Shown: positions 1 through 6,476 of the stretch, piece after piece
How the letters are laid out: every line of letters starts with the position of its first letter
How positions within the stretch are numbered: the first letter of the stretch is position 1
Source: Erysipelotrichaceae bacterium
GTDB taxonomy: Bacteria > Bacillota_I > Bacilli_A > Erysipelotrichales > Erysipelotrichaceae
NCBI GenBank assembly: GCA_017419065.1
Contig: JAFOMB010000030.1
Location: 1 to 9,825, forward strand
Reading direction: 5' to 3'
Length of the DNA: 9,825 bases
Notes under the pieces: model-generated
What the model saw: only the letters and a program-made list of their open reading frames with translations
The model's database searches: none
Told to the model about the DNA's origin: nothing
Program-made: the position numbers and the translations under genes

Positions 1-1
1 A

Positions 2-511
2 GGCACCAACTATGCGGATTCCTTAGCTGCCTCCGCTACGGGACTTCCTATGTTACTAGTGAATGGTAAGAATACTTCTCTCAATGACGGACAGAGATCA
101 TTCTTATCTTCCCATTCCTCCAATACCTTCTATATCATCGGCGGAACAGGAGCTGTCTCTTCCGATATAGAGACAGATATCTCTTCTATCAACTCTGTAA
201 GAAGATTGTCCGGAAGACTCCGTTTCGATACATCAGTACTGATAGCGGAGACCTTCTTCTCTGATCCTGACAAGGTCATCCTCTCCTATTCCCATAACTT
301 CCCGGACGGCCTGTCCGGAGGACCTCTGGCCTATGCCCTGAAGTCTCCTGTACTCCTTACCAGAAAAAACAGTGAGAAAGCAGCCTTGGACTATGTCTCT
401 TCCCATTCCATTAAATCCGGCTATCTCTGCGGAGGAGAAGGGGTATTGCCTGATACTACAGCCCGTATCATCTTCTCCTTGCCGGAAGATCAGGAGATAG
501 AGAAGAGGTAG
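2..511 (+). CDS. CWB2-repeat cell surface protein, C-terminal fragment (5' end outside window)
   Basis: The reading frame is open from base 2, so the gene begins upstream of the window; the ATG at 50 lies inside a repeat and is not the start. The visible 169 residues hold the second half of one CWB2 repeat (TNYADSLAAS, then PMLLVNG, then YIIGGTGAVSS) and one complete final repeat (RLSGRLRFDTS, NFPDGLSGGPL, SPVLLT, GYLCGGEGVLP). These match repeats 2 and 3 of the complete downstream paralogs, so the missing part probably contains repeat 1, a signal peptide and perhaps a cargo domain. In this family the repeats anchor secreted proteins non-covalently to an anionic wall polymer. The usual RY of the repeat is RF here (RLRFDTS). 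The protein ends with a short charged tail (EDQEIEKR). Stop is TAG at 509-511, followed by a terminator. Family call is firm; the cargo is unknown. Confidence 0.9.
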   Translation, partial: GTNYADSLAASATGLPMLLVNGKNTSLNDGQRSFLSSHSSNTFYIIGGTGAVSSDIETDISSINSVRRLSGRLRFDTSVLIAETFFSDPDKVILSYSHNFPDGLSGGPLAYALKSPVLLTRKNSEKAALDYVSSHSIKSGYLCGGEGVLPDTTARIIFSLPEDQEIEKR

Positions 512-531
512 AGACTACTAAAAATCTAAAC

Positions 532-557
532 GAAAAGACTCTGCAGAGAGTCTTTTC
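532..557 (+). terminator. Hairpin terminator after the first CWB2 gene
   Basis: An exact inverted repeat GAAAAGACT (532-540) / AGTCTTTTC (549-557), extendable by two further pairs (541-542 with 547-548), encloses a four-base loop. The 3' arm is T-rich and the 5' arm A-rich, as in an intrinsic terminator that could act on either strand. It starts 20 bases after the stop codon. Confidence 0.75.
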
Positions 558-579
558 CTTATCGGGATAGGGGACATGT

Positions 580-602
580 TAAGATGAAGGCAGTTTATCT
601 TA
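580..602 (+). promoter_or_regulatory. Imperfect inverted repeat ahead of the 637 gene (possible operator or leader hairpin)
   Basis: TAAGATGAA (580-588) and TTTATCTTA (594-602) form a 9-pair stem with one G-T pair around the loop GGCAG. There is no T-run after it, so it is not a terminator. A weak -10-like TATATT lies at 605-610, immediately 3' of the repeat, without a good -35. The element could be a repressor site overlapping a promoter, or chance. Confidence 0.25.
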
Positions 603-636
603 TGTATATTTCCATTCATAGTTAAAGGAGGTACTT

Positions 637-2157
637 ATGAGAAAGTTTATTGTTTTAGTTTTATCTGTTTTCATGGTTGTATGTCTTCTGACAGTTTCTC
701 CGTTTCGTATGGATGTACAGGCAGAAGGCACGATCACCAATATCACAGTGGACGCCAATGGGGAGGTACGGTGGGATGCTTACCCGGGTACGAGAGAGTA
801 TGATGTCTATATCAATGGTGATTATGCTGAATCGACAGTTCAGCCGCATTTCTCTTTGAGAGGCTTCCTGGAATACAACTATTACGGAAGCGGTGCCTAT
901 ACAGTGAAGATCTATGCCTTCGAGTATAAAAACAACAACTGGAATAACATCGCCCATGGCTCCGCACCTGTTTTCAACTATTCTTCTAAGGGACAGCTCG
1001 GAAGACCCGGCAGTGCCTGGTGGGATGGAAACAAAGCCTGCTGGAGTGCTGTTTCCGGTGCGGAGACGTACTTCATCGATCTCTATTGCGATGATACACT
1101 TGTAGACAGCTACACAATCACGGATGCAACTCAGATGGATATGAGCTACTACATCACCGGGAAGACCCGGAAATACTATTTCGGTGTCTCTGCGGCTTCC
1201 TATGGGTATATGCGCAGTGAAGAGACCTTCAGCTCTTCCCGCTATGGTCTCGATCCGACATTCATGAGACTCTCAGGCTCAAACCGCTATATGACATCTC
1301 TGGCTGTTGCGGAAAAGATCAATGAGATCAATTCCTATTACGACGGGACCAGAGCAGTCGTGATCGCGACCGGGAAGGACTTCCCGGATGCCCTGAGCGG
1401 TGCCTATCTGGCAGGGAGAAATGATGCGCCGTTACTGCTGATCAGTGAGGGAAGTTCACAGAATATCTGCAATTTCGTCAAGAACCATGTCGATAAGAAC
1501 GGCACGATCTACATCCTGGGAGGTACCGGTGTCCTGCCGGATGCCTGGATCGCACCGTTATTTGCGGAGTATAAAAATATCGTCCGCATCGCTGGAAAGA
1601 ACCGTTATGACACCAATCTCGACATCCTGCGTGCGATCGGGACCGATACTTATTCCTGGATGCTGGTGTGCACCGGAAAGGGCTTCGCGGATTCCCTGTC
1701 TGCCTCTTCGATCAGTGCCCCGATCCTCTTGGTCGGAGACAAGCTCACAGAAAACCAGAAGAGCTTCTTAAGCAATGAAGCGAAGAATCTCGACTTCTAC
1801 ATCATCGGCGGTACCGGTGCTGTCTCCTCTGCTGTCGAAGCGGAACTGGCCAACTATGGTTCTGTGCAGGACCGCATCTACGGGAAGAACCGCTATGAGA
1901 CTTCGGTAGAAGTCGCGGAGTACTTCTTTGAGTGGGTCAGGGAAATGGTCCTGGCCACCGGAAAGGACTTTCCGGACGGTCTCTCCGGAGGACCTCTGGG
2001 TTTCCTCTACTACGCGCCGATCATCTTGACTTCGCAGTCGAACAACGCTGCCGCGAAAGAGTATGCTTCTGCATACCGGATCGCCAATGCGATAGTCCTG
2101 GGAGGAGAGAACGCCGTAAGTACGGCAGCTGTCAAAGACATCCTCGATCTCAAGTAA
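637..2157 (+). CDS. Secreted wall protein: two FN3-like modules plus three CWB2 repeats
   Basis: This is a 506-residue exported surface protein. Residues 1-29 are a signal peptide (MRK, hydrophobic core, predicted cut VQA|EG). Residues about 32-116 and 120-205 are two fibronectin-III-like beta modules, recognised by the VRWDAYPGTREYDVYING and CWSAVSGAETYFIDLY patterns; such modules usually act as spacers or adhesive domains, and no ligand can be named. Residues 209-506 are three CWB2 repeats starting RLSGSNRYMTS, RIAGKNRYDTN and RIYGKNRYETS, each with an F(P/A)D(A/S/G)LS motif and an AP(L/I)(L/I)L strand. Three repeats is the usual wall-anchoring number. The start is fixed by AAAGGAGG at 624-631, five bases before ATG, and by the signal peptide. 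It has its own terminator downstream. Architecture matches the genes at 6477 and 8094. Repeat 1 has RYMT where RY(D/E)T is usual. Confidence 0.92.
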   Translation: MRKFIVLVLSVFMVVCLLTVSPFRMDVQAEGTITNITVDANGEVRWDAYPGTREYDVYINGDYAESTVQPHFSLRGFLEYNYYGSGAYTVKIYAFEYKNNNWNNIAHGSAPVFNYSSKGQLGRPGSAWWDGNKACWSAVSGAETYFIDLYCDDTLVDSYTITDATQMDMSYYITGKTRKYYFGVSAASYGYMRSEETFSSSRYGLDPTFMRLSGSNRYMTSLAVAEKINEINSYYDGTRAVVIATGKDFPDALSGAYLAGRNDAPLLLISEGSSQNICNFVKNHVDKNGTIYILGGTGVLPDAWIAPLFAEYKNIVRIAGKNRYDTNLDILRAIGTDTYSWMLVCTGKGFADSLSASSISAPILLVGDKLTENQKSFLSNEAKNLDFYIIGGTGAVSSAVEAELANYGSVQDRIYGKNRYETSVEVAEYFFEWVREMVLATGKDFPDGLSGGPLGFLYYAPIILTSQSNNAAAKEYASAYRIANAIVLGGENAVSTAAVKDILDLK

Positions 2158-2167
2158 AAACTGATTC

Positions 2168-2190
2168 AGGACCCTTCGGGGGTCCTTTTT
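2168..2190 (+). terminator. Hairpin terminator after the FN3/CWB2 gene
   Basis: AGGACCC (2168-2174) pairs with GGGTCCT (2180-2186) around the loop TTCGG, followed by a T-run (2186-2190). It begins 11 bases after the stop codon at 2157: a textbook intrinsic terminator. Confidence 0.9.
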
Positions 2191-2193
2191 CTT

Positions 2194-2202
2194 TGATACA
2201 AT
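2194..2202 (+). promoter_or_regulatory. Extended -10 promoter for the CAP/CWB2 gene
   Basis: TGATACAAT fits the extended -10 pattern TGnTATAAT with one mismatch. No -35 is seen at 16-18 bases upstream, where the preceding terminator lies, which is compatible with an extended -10 promoter. The predicted transcript start near 2209 gives a leader of about 32 bases. It implies this gene is transcribed separately from its upstream neighbour. Confidence 0.55.
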
Positions 2203-2209
2203 AGTTTCA

Positions 2210-2228
2210 GGGACTCTGTTCCTTTTTT
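2210..2228 (+). promoter_or_regulatory. Small hairpin plus T6 in the leader of the 2241 gene
   Basis: GGGAC (2210-2214) can pair with GTTCC (2218-2222, one G-T pair) around the loop TCT, followed directly by six T. It would sit at the very 5' end of the predicted transcript and just before the ribosome site GAGGA (2229-2233). The stem is only five pairs, so it may be a weak attenuator-like element, a 5' stabilising hairpin, or coincidence. Confidence 0.25.
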
Positions 2229-2240
2229 GAGGAAACGACT

Positions 2241-4103
2241 ATGAAGAATACAGCTGTTTTATGTATCGTATGTCTTTTACTCTCTTCATTATTCATGCCG
2301 GTAAAGGCAGAAGAAGACTGTGTAGACATTCCCTTTGAATTCACCTTCCATCAGGACAAGGCCAGGGCGACACTGAGTGAAGTCAATGCCTTCCGTACGG
2401 GAAGCGATGCCTGGTATAAGAGCCAGGACGGAGGAAGAGTCGATGTGAGCGGACTCCAGGAGCTCGTCTATGACTATGACCTGGAAAAGGCTGCCATGGT
2501 AAGAGCCATGGAATATGTCGTCAACAGTGATTTTGACAGAAGCGACATCCGTCCAAACAATAAGTACTATTACACCGTTTACGATGATCTCGGATTAGAG
2601 TACGCCTATGGTGTTGAGAACAGGATCTGGGTACGGGAGGAAAAGATCGACAGAGTGGTGGAAGAAGCCAGGTCTGATGATGATTCCTATTCCGGACAGC
2701 GTGAGAGAAGAAACATGCTGAACAGCGGCGTGACGGCCTATGGCTGCGCCATGATAGAAAACGGAACGGAGATCTACGTGGTACAGCTGTTCCACTCCAA
2801 GACCTTCAATACAGAACCGACAGAAGCGAAGATCGGACCTTCTATTGAAAAAGTCAGTATCCACCATGACCGTATACTGAACTGGTCTGTCTCTTATCAA
2901 AACGGCTATATGGAAGACATGCTCATCGAAGAACCGGGAAAGACACTGGCTCTTCCGGAAGGCGTCTATTTCAGATTCATGTATAAATTCTCCGAGGGAC
3001 ATCCTCTGGGCTCCATGTCGAGAGTGACGGCTTTGCAGCCGGTGTGGACGTCGGACAGCGATATCGTCTCTATCGATAACGGTGTGATCACCGGTCTCAA
3101 ACCTGGCAATGCGAAGATCACAGCGATCGCTCCGGATGGTTCATCAGTCGATGAGAAAGTGACTGTCAAGACGAAGGAAGTCGTACGTTTAGCCGGGAGA
3201 AGCCGCTACGATACCTCGCTTATGACAGCGGATGCCTTGAAGAAGGAACTGGGTGTCGAGAAGTTCGACTGTATCGTCCTGGCTACCGGTAAGGAATTTG
3301 CGGATGCCCTGGGAGGAAGTTTCCTGGCGATACGCAAGAAAGCTCCGATCATCCTGACGGCAGAAGGCCAGCAGGACAAGGTCAACCGCTATATCAGAGA
3401 GAACCTCTCGGAAGACGGTCTGATCTATATCCTGGGCGGTACCGGTGCAGTACCGGATAGCTGCCTTGAAGGTCTTGAAGGCTTTAAACAGAAGCGTCTG
3501 GCCGGAAAGAACCGCTATGATACCAACCTCCTGATCCTGGAAGAGGGAGGAGACCCGGGTGATGAGATCATCGTCTGTACGGGACGCAACTTCGCGGATT
3601 CTCTTTCAGCGGGCGCGACCGGAAGAGCGATCCTCTTAGTCGGAGGCGGTTTCAATGACGCCCAGAGAAACTTCATGAACGCCAATACCGGAAAATACTT
3701 CTACATCGCCGGCGGCACAGCTGCCATCGATGAGAACCTGGAAAATGACATCCGGAACTATGGCCAGGTGGAGAGGGTCTCCGGGCATGACCGCTACTAC
3801 ACATGCAACGCCCTTTTCAATGCCTTCTTCAAGCCGTATGGCAGACATGGCTGGCTCTATTACTATACTCCGGTCAAAGCGGTACTGGTCTATGGAGACA
3901 ACTTCCCGGATGGATTATGTGCCGGACCTTTGGCCTATTACTCCACAGCGCCGATCCTCCTGGTAAAGCAGGGACATGAGTATCCGGCTTATCACTGCTG
4001 TGATCCGAATATCAGCGGAGGTTATGTCTTAGGCGGAAAGACTTTGATACCGAGTGCTTCGGTAGCGGAGATCTTCCAGCTCGATCCGAATGGCGACTAT
4101 TGA
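2241..4103 (+). CDS. Secreted wall protein: CAP/SCP-like domain, Big_2-like Ig domain, three CWB2 repeats
   Basis: This 620-residue protein has a signal peptide at 1-23 (cut VKA|EED). Residues about 40-190 resemble a CAP/SCP domain: LVYDYDLEKAAMVRA, SDIRPNN, a GVEN motif (Glu126), RRNML and a closing EIYVVQLF strand. The two histidines common in CAP domains are absent: the SHTRP position reads SDIRP (Asp102) and the HR before NML reads RR (Arg156). A metal-dependent activity is therefore doubtful, and a binding role is more likely. Residues about 203-311 end in a Big_2-like Ig fold (WTSDSDIVSIDNGVITGLKPG). CWB2 repeats start at about 315, 419 and 512. Repeat 3 is aberrant: RYYTC instead of RYETS, an insertion of about 13 residues near 531-543, and four cysteines (522, 560, 586, 587). 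The start is supported by GAGGA seven bases upstream and the signal peptide. Terminators flank the gene. Confidence 0.88.
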   Translation: MKNTAVLCIVCLLLSSLFMPVKAEEDCVDIPFEFTFHQDKARATLSEVNAFRTGSDAWYKSQDGGRVDVSGLQELVYDYDLEKAAMVRAMEYVVNSDFDRSDIRPNNKYYYTVYDDLGLEYAYGVENRIWVREEKIDRVVEEARSDDDSYSGQRERRNMLNSGVTAYGCAMIENGTEIYVVQLFHSKTFNTEPTEAKIGPSIEKVSIHHDRILNWSVSYQNGYMEDMLIEEPGKTLALPEGVYFRFMYKFSEGHPLGSMSRVTALQPVWTSDSDIVSIDNGVITGLKPGNAKITAIAPDGSSVDEKVTVKTKEVVRLAGRSRYDTSLMTADALKKELGVEKFDCIVLATGKEFADALGGSFLAIRKKAPIILTAEGQQDKVNRYIRENLSEDGLIYILGGTGAVPDSCLEGLEGFKQKRLAGKNRYDTNLLILEEGGDPGDEIIVCTGRNFADSLSAGATGRAILLVGGGFNDAQRNFMNANTGKYFYIAGGTAAIDENLENDIRNYGQVERVSGHDRYYTCNALFNAFFKPYGRHGWLYYYTPVKAVLVYGDNFPDGLCAGPLAYYSTAPILLVKQGHEYPAYHCCDPNISGGYVLGGKTLIPSASVAEIFQLDPNGDY

Positions 4104-4108
4104 GAATG

Positions 4109-4134
4109 AACTGCTGTGTGTACAGCAGTTTTTT
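4109..4134 (+). terminator. Hairpin terminator after the CAP/CWB2 gene
   Basis: A perfect 9-pair stem, AACTGCTGT (4109-4117) and ACAGCAGTT (4122-4130), encloses the loop GTGT and is followed by T through 4134. It begins 6 bases after the stop codon. Confidence 0.9.
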
Positions 4135-4158
4135 ACAACCCCTCCCATAAAAGAGAGA

Positions 4159-4167
4159 TGTTATGAT
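4159..4167 (+). promoter_or_regulatory. Extended -10 promoter for the GH105 surface enzyme gene
   Basis: TGTTATGAT fits TGnTATAAT with one mismatch; no -35 is visible at 16-18 bases upstream. The predicted transcript start is near 4174, giving a leader of about 36 bases. Within that leader CTAAG (4178-4182) can pair with CTTAG (4193-4197), which touches the ribosome site AGGGAG (4196-4201). Confidence 0.5.
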
Positions 4168-4209
4168 AATGATGTATCTAAGTTTCACAACCCTTAGGGA
4201 GAAACATCT

Positions 4210-6342
4210 ATGAAAAAGATCATCTGTATGCTTATTTGTATTCTACTGATGTGCGGGATCCTGCCGCATTCTTTTATACATGCGGAAGAATCATATGTAC
4301 GGCTCTCCGGGACAGACCGTTATGATACGTCTGTTAAAACAGCTGAAGAACTGAGAAAGATCATGGATATCAGCTCCTTCGATGCGGTCATTCTGGCTAC
4401 CGGAGAAGATTTTGCGGATGCGCTGAGCGGAGGCTATCTGGCAGCTGTCAGGAAGGCGCCCATACTACTCACGAAGCCTTCCAAGGCATCTTTTGTGAAT
4501 GGATATATCAGGGATCATCTGAAGGATAACGGGGTGATCTATGTATTGGGAGGAGAGAAAGCTGTACCGTCAGAATGTCTGGAAGGACTCGATTCTTTTG
4601 AAATCATAAGGCTTTCGGGGAAGACCCGCTATGACACGAATCTCAAGATCCTGGAAGAAGCCGGTGTCTCTTCTGAAGAGATCCTGATCTGTTCCGGGGA
4701 GAACTATGCGGACTGTCTCTCTGCCTCCGGTACCGGAAAGCCGATCCTCTTAGTGAAAGATACACTGAAAGATCAGCAGAAGACCTTTCTTGAAGAACAC
4801 AGTGAAAACAGTCTGTTCATCCTCGGAGGAACGGCAGCGATATCAGAGAGCTTAGAAGAGGAGATCAAAGGGTATTCCGAAATTCAAAGACTCTCCGGAA
4901 AGACGAGATATGAAACGTCTGTTTTATCAGCTTCGGCTTTCTATGATCATCCCGAACAGGCCGTTCTCGTCTATGGGGAGAATTTCCCGGACGGTCTCTC
5001 TGCCGGACCTCTGGCTTTTATTCTGAAGGCGCCTGTCTTACTGACAAAGACCGGGAAAGAAGAAGACACTGGTATATATACAAAGAATAACTGTACCGGA
5101 AAGGGCTATGTTTTGGGAGGCACCGGTCTTATCTCGGATGAGGCAGCGAAGGAGATATTCACCCTTCCTTATTCCTGTTCGATCAATATGCCGAAAGAGG
5201 AAAACAATCAGAAAGTCTACGATTACGCGGAAAGACTTTATAACGAAAATCAGTATGAAGATTACTTCAGGGCCTGTTTTACCTGGAGTCGGGAAAAACA
5301 CAAGAGAGGATGGCTCTACTACAACGGGCTCATGCTGGAATCCTATATGATGCTGGATGGGGAGAAATACGCTTCCTGGATCAAGGATTTCTGCGATCAG
5401 CACATCACAGCGGAAGGGAAAGTCCGGGCGTATGTCGAAGGAGAACTGGATTCCGCAATGCCCGCTGTTCTGCTGGTCGATCTGGTGGATGGGGAGTTCG
5501 TTCCGGAAGAGGAGGCCGAAGGATATAGAAAGGCCATCAACTTTGTCTATAACTCTCTGGAAAGACAGACAGCCTATCCGGAAGCCGGGAATCTTTATCA
5601 GCACGGAGAGAGAAACGGTGTTCCGGTAGAATCCTGGTCTAAGTGGAATATCGCCTTAGATGGTATCTATATGTCACAGCTCTTTCTCATACGTCTGTGT
5701 TCCCTGATCGACGAAGGAAAGATCACGATCACCTCCAATGACGGCCATACCGTTACCAGTGAAGAGATCTGGAAGGACATCTATACCCGGATGGCCTTTG
5801 TCCTGGAACATATGAGACATGAGGATACCGGGCTCATCGATCATGCCTATTCGATCGAACTGGCAAGGACCAACGGGATCGTCTGGGGGAGAGGTATGGG
5901 ATGGTTTGTGATGGTGTTGCTGGAGGCGGCAGAGAAGACCCCGGATAAAGCACAGAAAGAATATCTCTCAAATGGTCTTGCGGATGTGATGAATGCCTTA
6001 ATAGAATGGCGTGATCCGGATTCCTGCCTCTGGTACAACGTCGTAGACAGAAGGGAAGATATCGATAAGAACAGGATCGAAACGAGCGGTTCAGCGATGT
6101 TCGCCTATGTCTTTTTGCGGGGTTATCATAACGGTATTCTGAAAGATCAGAAGTATCACGAAGCCGGATTATGCGCTTTCAATTCGCTTACAGAAACAAT
6201 GATGACAGAAGAGGGGCTTACCGGTACTCTGATCGGTATGGGGCCAAGAGAAAAACCGGAACAGTACCAGGGACATCCGTTCGTCACCAATGAAGCCAAG
6301 GGAGTCGGACCTTTCTTCATGGCTCTGAGATACGCTTACTGA
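4210..6342 (+). CDS. Wall-anchored GH105-family unsaturated uronyl hydrolase with N-terminal CWB2 triplet
   Basis: This is a 710-residue exported enzyme. Residues 1-25 are a signal peptide (cut IHA|EES). Three CWB2 repeats follow at once, at about 29-130, 134-223 and 227-318. Residues about 335-710 match the GH88/GH105 alpha6/alpha6-barrel family, closest to GH105 (YteR-like) by motif: GELDSAMP (Asp414), LDGIYM (Asp484, the likely catalytic acid), GLIDHAYS (His545), WGRGMGW (559-565), ETSGSAMFAY (624-633) and a closing NEAKGVGPFFMA. The family hydrates the 4,5-unsaturated uronic acid left by polysaccharide lyases, releasing it from pectin- or glycosaminoglycan-type fragments; the exact substrate cannot be told. 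The catalytic domain is near full family length and no key residue is visibly lost. Domain order is opposite to its neighbours, which carry CWB2 at the C-terminus. AGGGAG seven bases before ATG and the signal peptide fix the start. Confidence 0.9.
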   Translation: MKKIICMLICILLMCGILPHSFIHAEESYVRLSGTDRYDTSVKTAEELRKIMDISSFDAVILATGEDFADALSGGYLAAVRKAPILLTKPSKASFVNGYIRDHLKDNGVIYVLGGEKAVPSECLEGLDSFEIIRLSGKTRYDTNLKILEEAGVSSEEILICSGENYADCLSASGTGKPILLVKDTLKDQQKTFLEEHSENSLFILGGTAAISESLEEEIKGYSEIQRLSGKTRYETSVLSASAFYDHPEQAVLVYGENFPDGLSAGPLAFILKAPVLLTKTGKEEDTGIYTKNNCTGKGYVLGGTGLISDEAAKEIFTLPYSCSINMPKEENNQKVYDYAERLYNENQYEDYFRACFTWSREKHKRGWLYYNGLMLESYMMLDGEKYASWIKDFCDQHITAEGKVRAYVEGELDSAMPAVLLVDLVDGEFVPEEEAEGYRKAINFVYNSLERQTAYPEAGNLYQHGERNGVPVESWSKWNIALDGIYMSQLFLIRLCSLIDEGKITITSNDGHTVTSEEIWKDIYTRMAFVLEHMRHEDTGLIDHAYSIELARTNGIVWGRGMGWFVMVLLEAAEKTPDKAQKEYLSNGLADVMNALIEWRDPDSCLWYNVVDRREDIDKNRIETSGSAMFAYVFLRGYHNGILKDQKYHEAGLCAFNSLTETMMTEEGLTGTLIGMGPREKPEQYQGHPFVTNEAKGVGPFFMALRYAY

Positions 6343-6382
6343 TGCCATTGATACGACAGTACTGACTATCCTCAAAGGGATA

Positions 6383-6411
6383 TGGAGAATAAACTCCAAA
6401 AGCCTTACAAT
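6383..6411 (+). promoter_or_regulatory. Candidate sigma-A-type promoter for the 6477 gene
   Basis: TGGAGA (6383-6388) and TACAAT (6406-6411) are separated by exactly 17 bases, matching TTGACA/TATAAT at 4 and 5 of 6 positions. The leader would be about 59 bases and contains a direct repeat TGAACAC (6417-6423 and 6442-6448) and small hairpins (GTGAA/TTCAC at 6416-6433; GTTC/GAAC at 6435-6446). No convincing terminator precedes it, so read-through from the enzyme gene is also possible. Confidence 0.5.
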
Positions 6412-6476
6412 AAAGGTGAACACTGATTTTCACAGTTCTTATGAACACATAATAATCTGTAAAGGAGGAGGTCGTT

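Noticed and set aside
50..511. ATG at 50 as the true start of the first gene
   Set aside because: The same frame stays open to base 2 and encodes the conserved ADSLAAS repeat segment ahead of that ATG, and no ribosome site or signal peptide is present.
2595..3002. Minus-strand open frame of 135 codons opposite the CAP/Ig region
   Set aside because: Shadow of the + strand gene; no signal, domain or start context.
5038..5604. Long minus-strand open frame of 188 codons inside the enzyme gene
   Set aside because: It lies wholly opposite a clear coding region with intact family motifs, has no ribosome site, and its translation resembles no family.
6343..6400. Terminator after the enzyme gene
   Set aside because: Only weak stems (TATCC/GGATA and GGAG/CTCC) without T-runs are present.
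6429..6456. Second promoter TTCACA-16-AATAAT before the 6477 gene
   Set aside because: Its transcript would start inside the ribosome binding site, which is hard to reconcile with the strong AAAGGAGGAGG; the TGGAGA-17-TACAAT pair upstream is a better fit.
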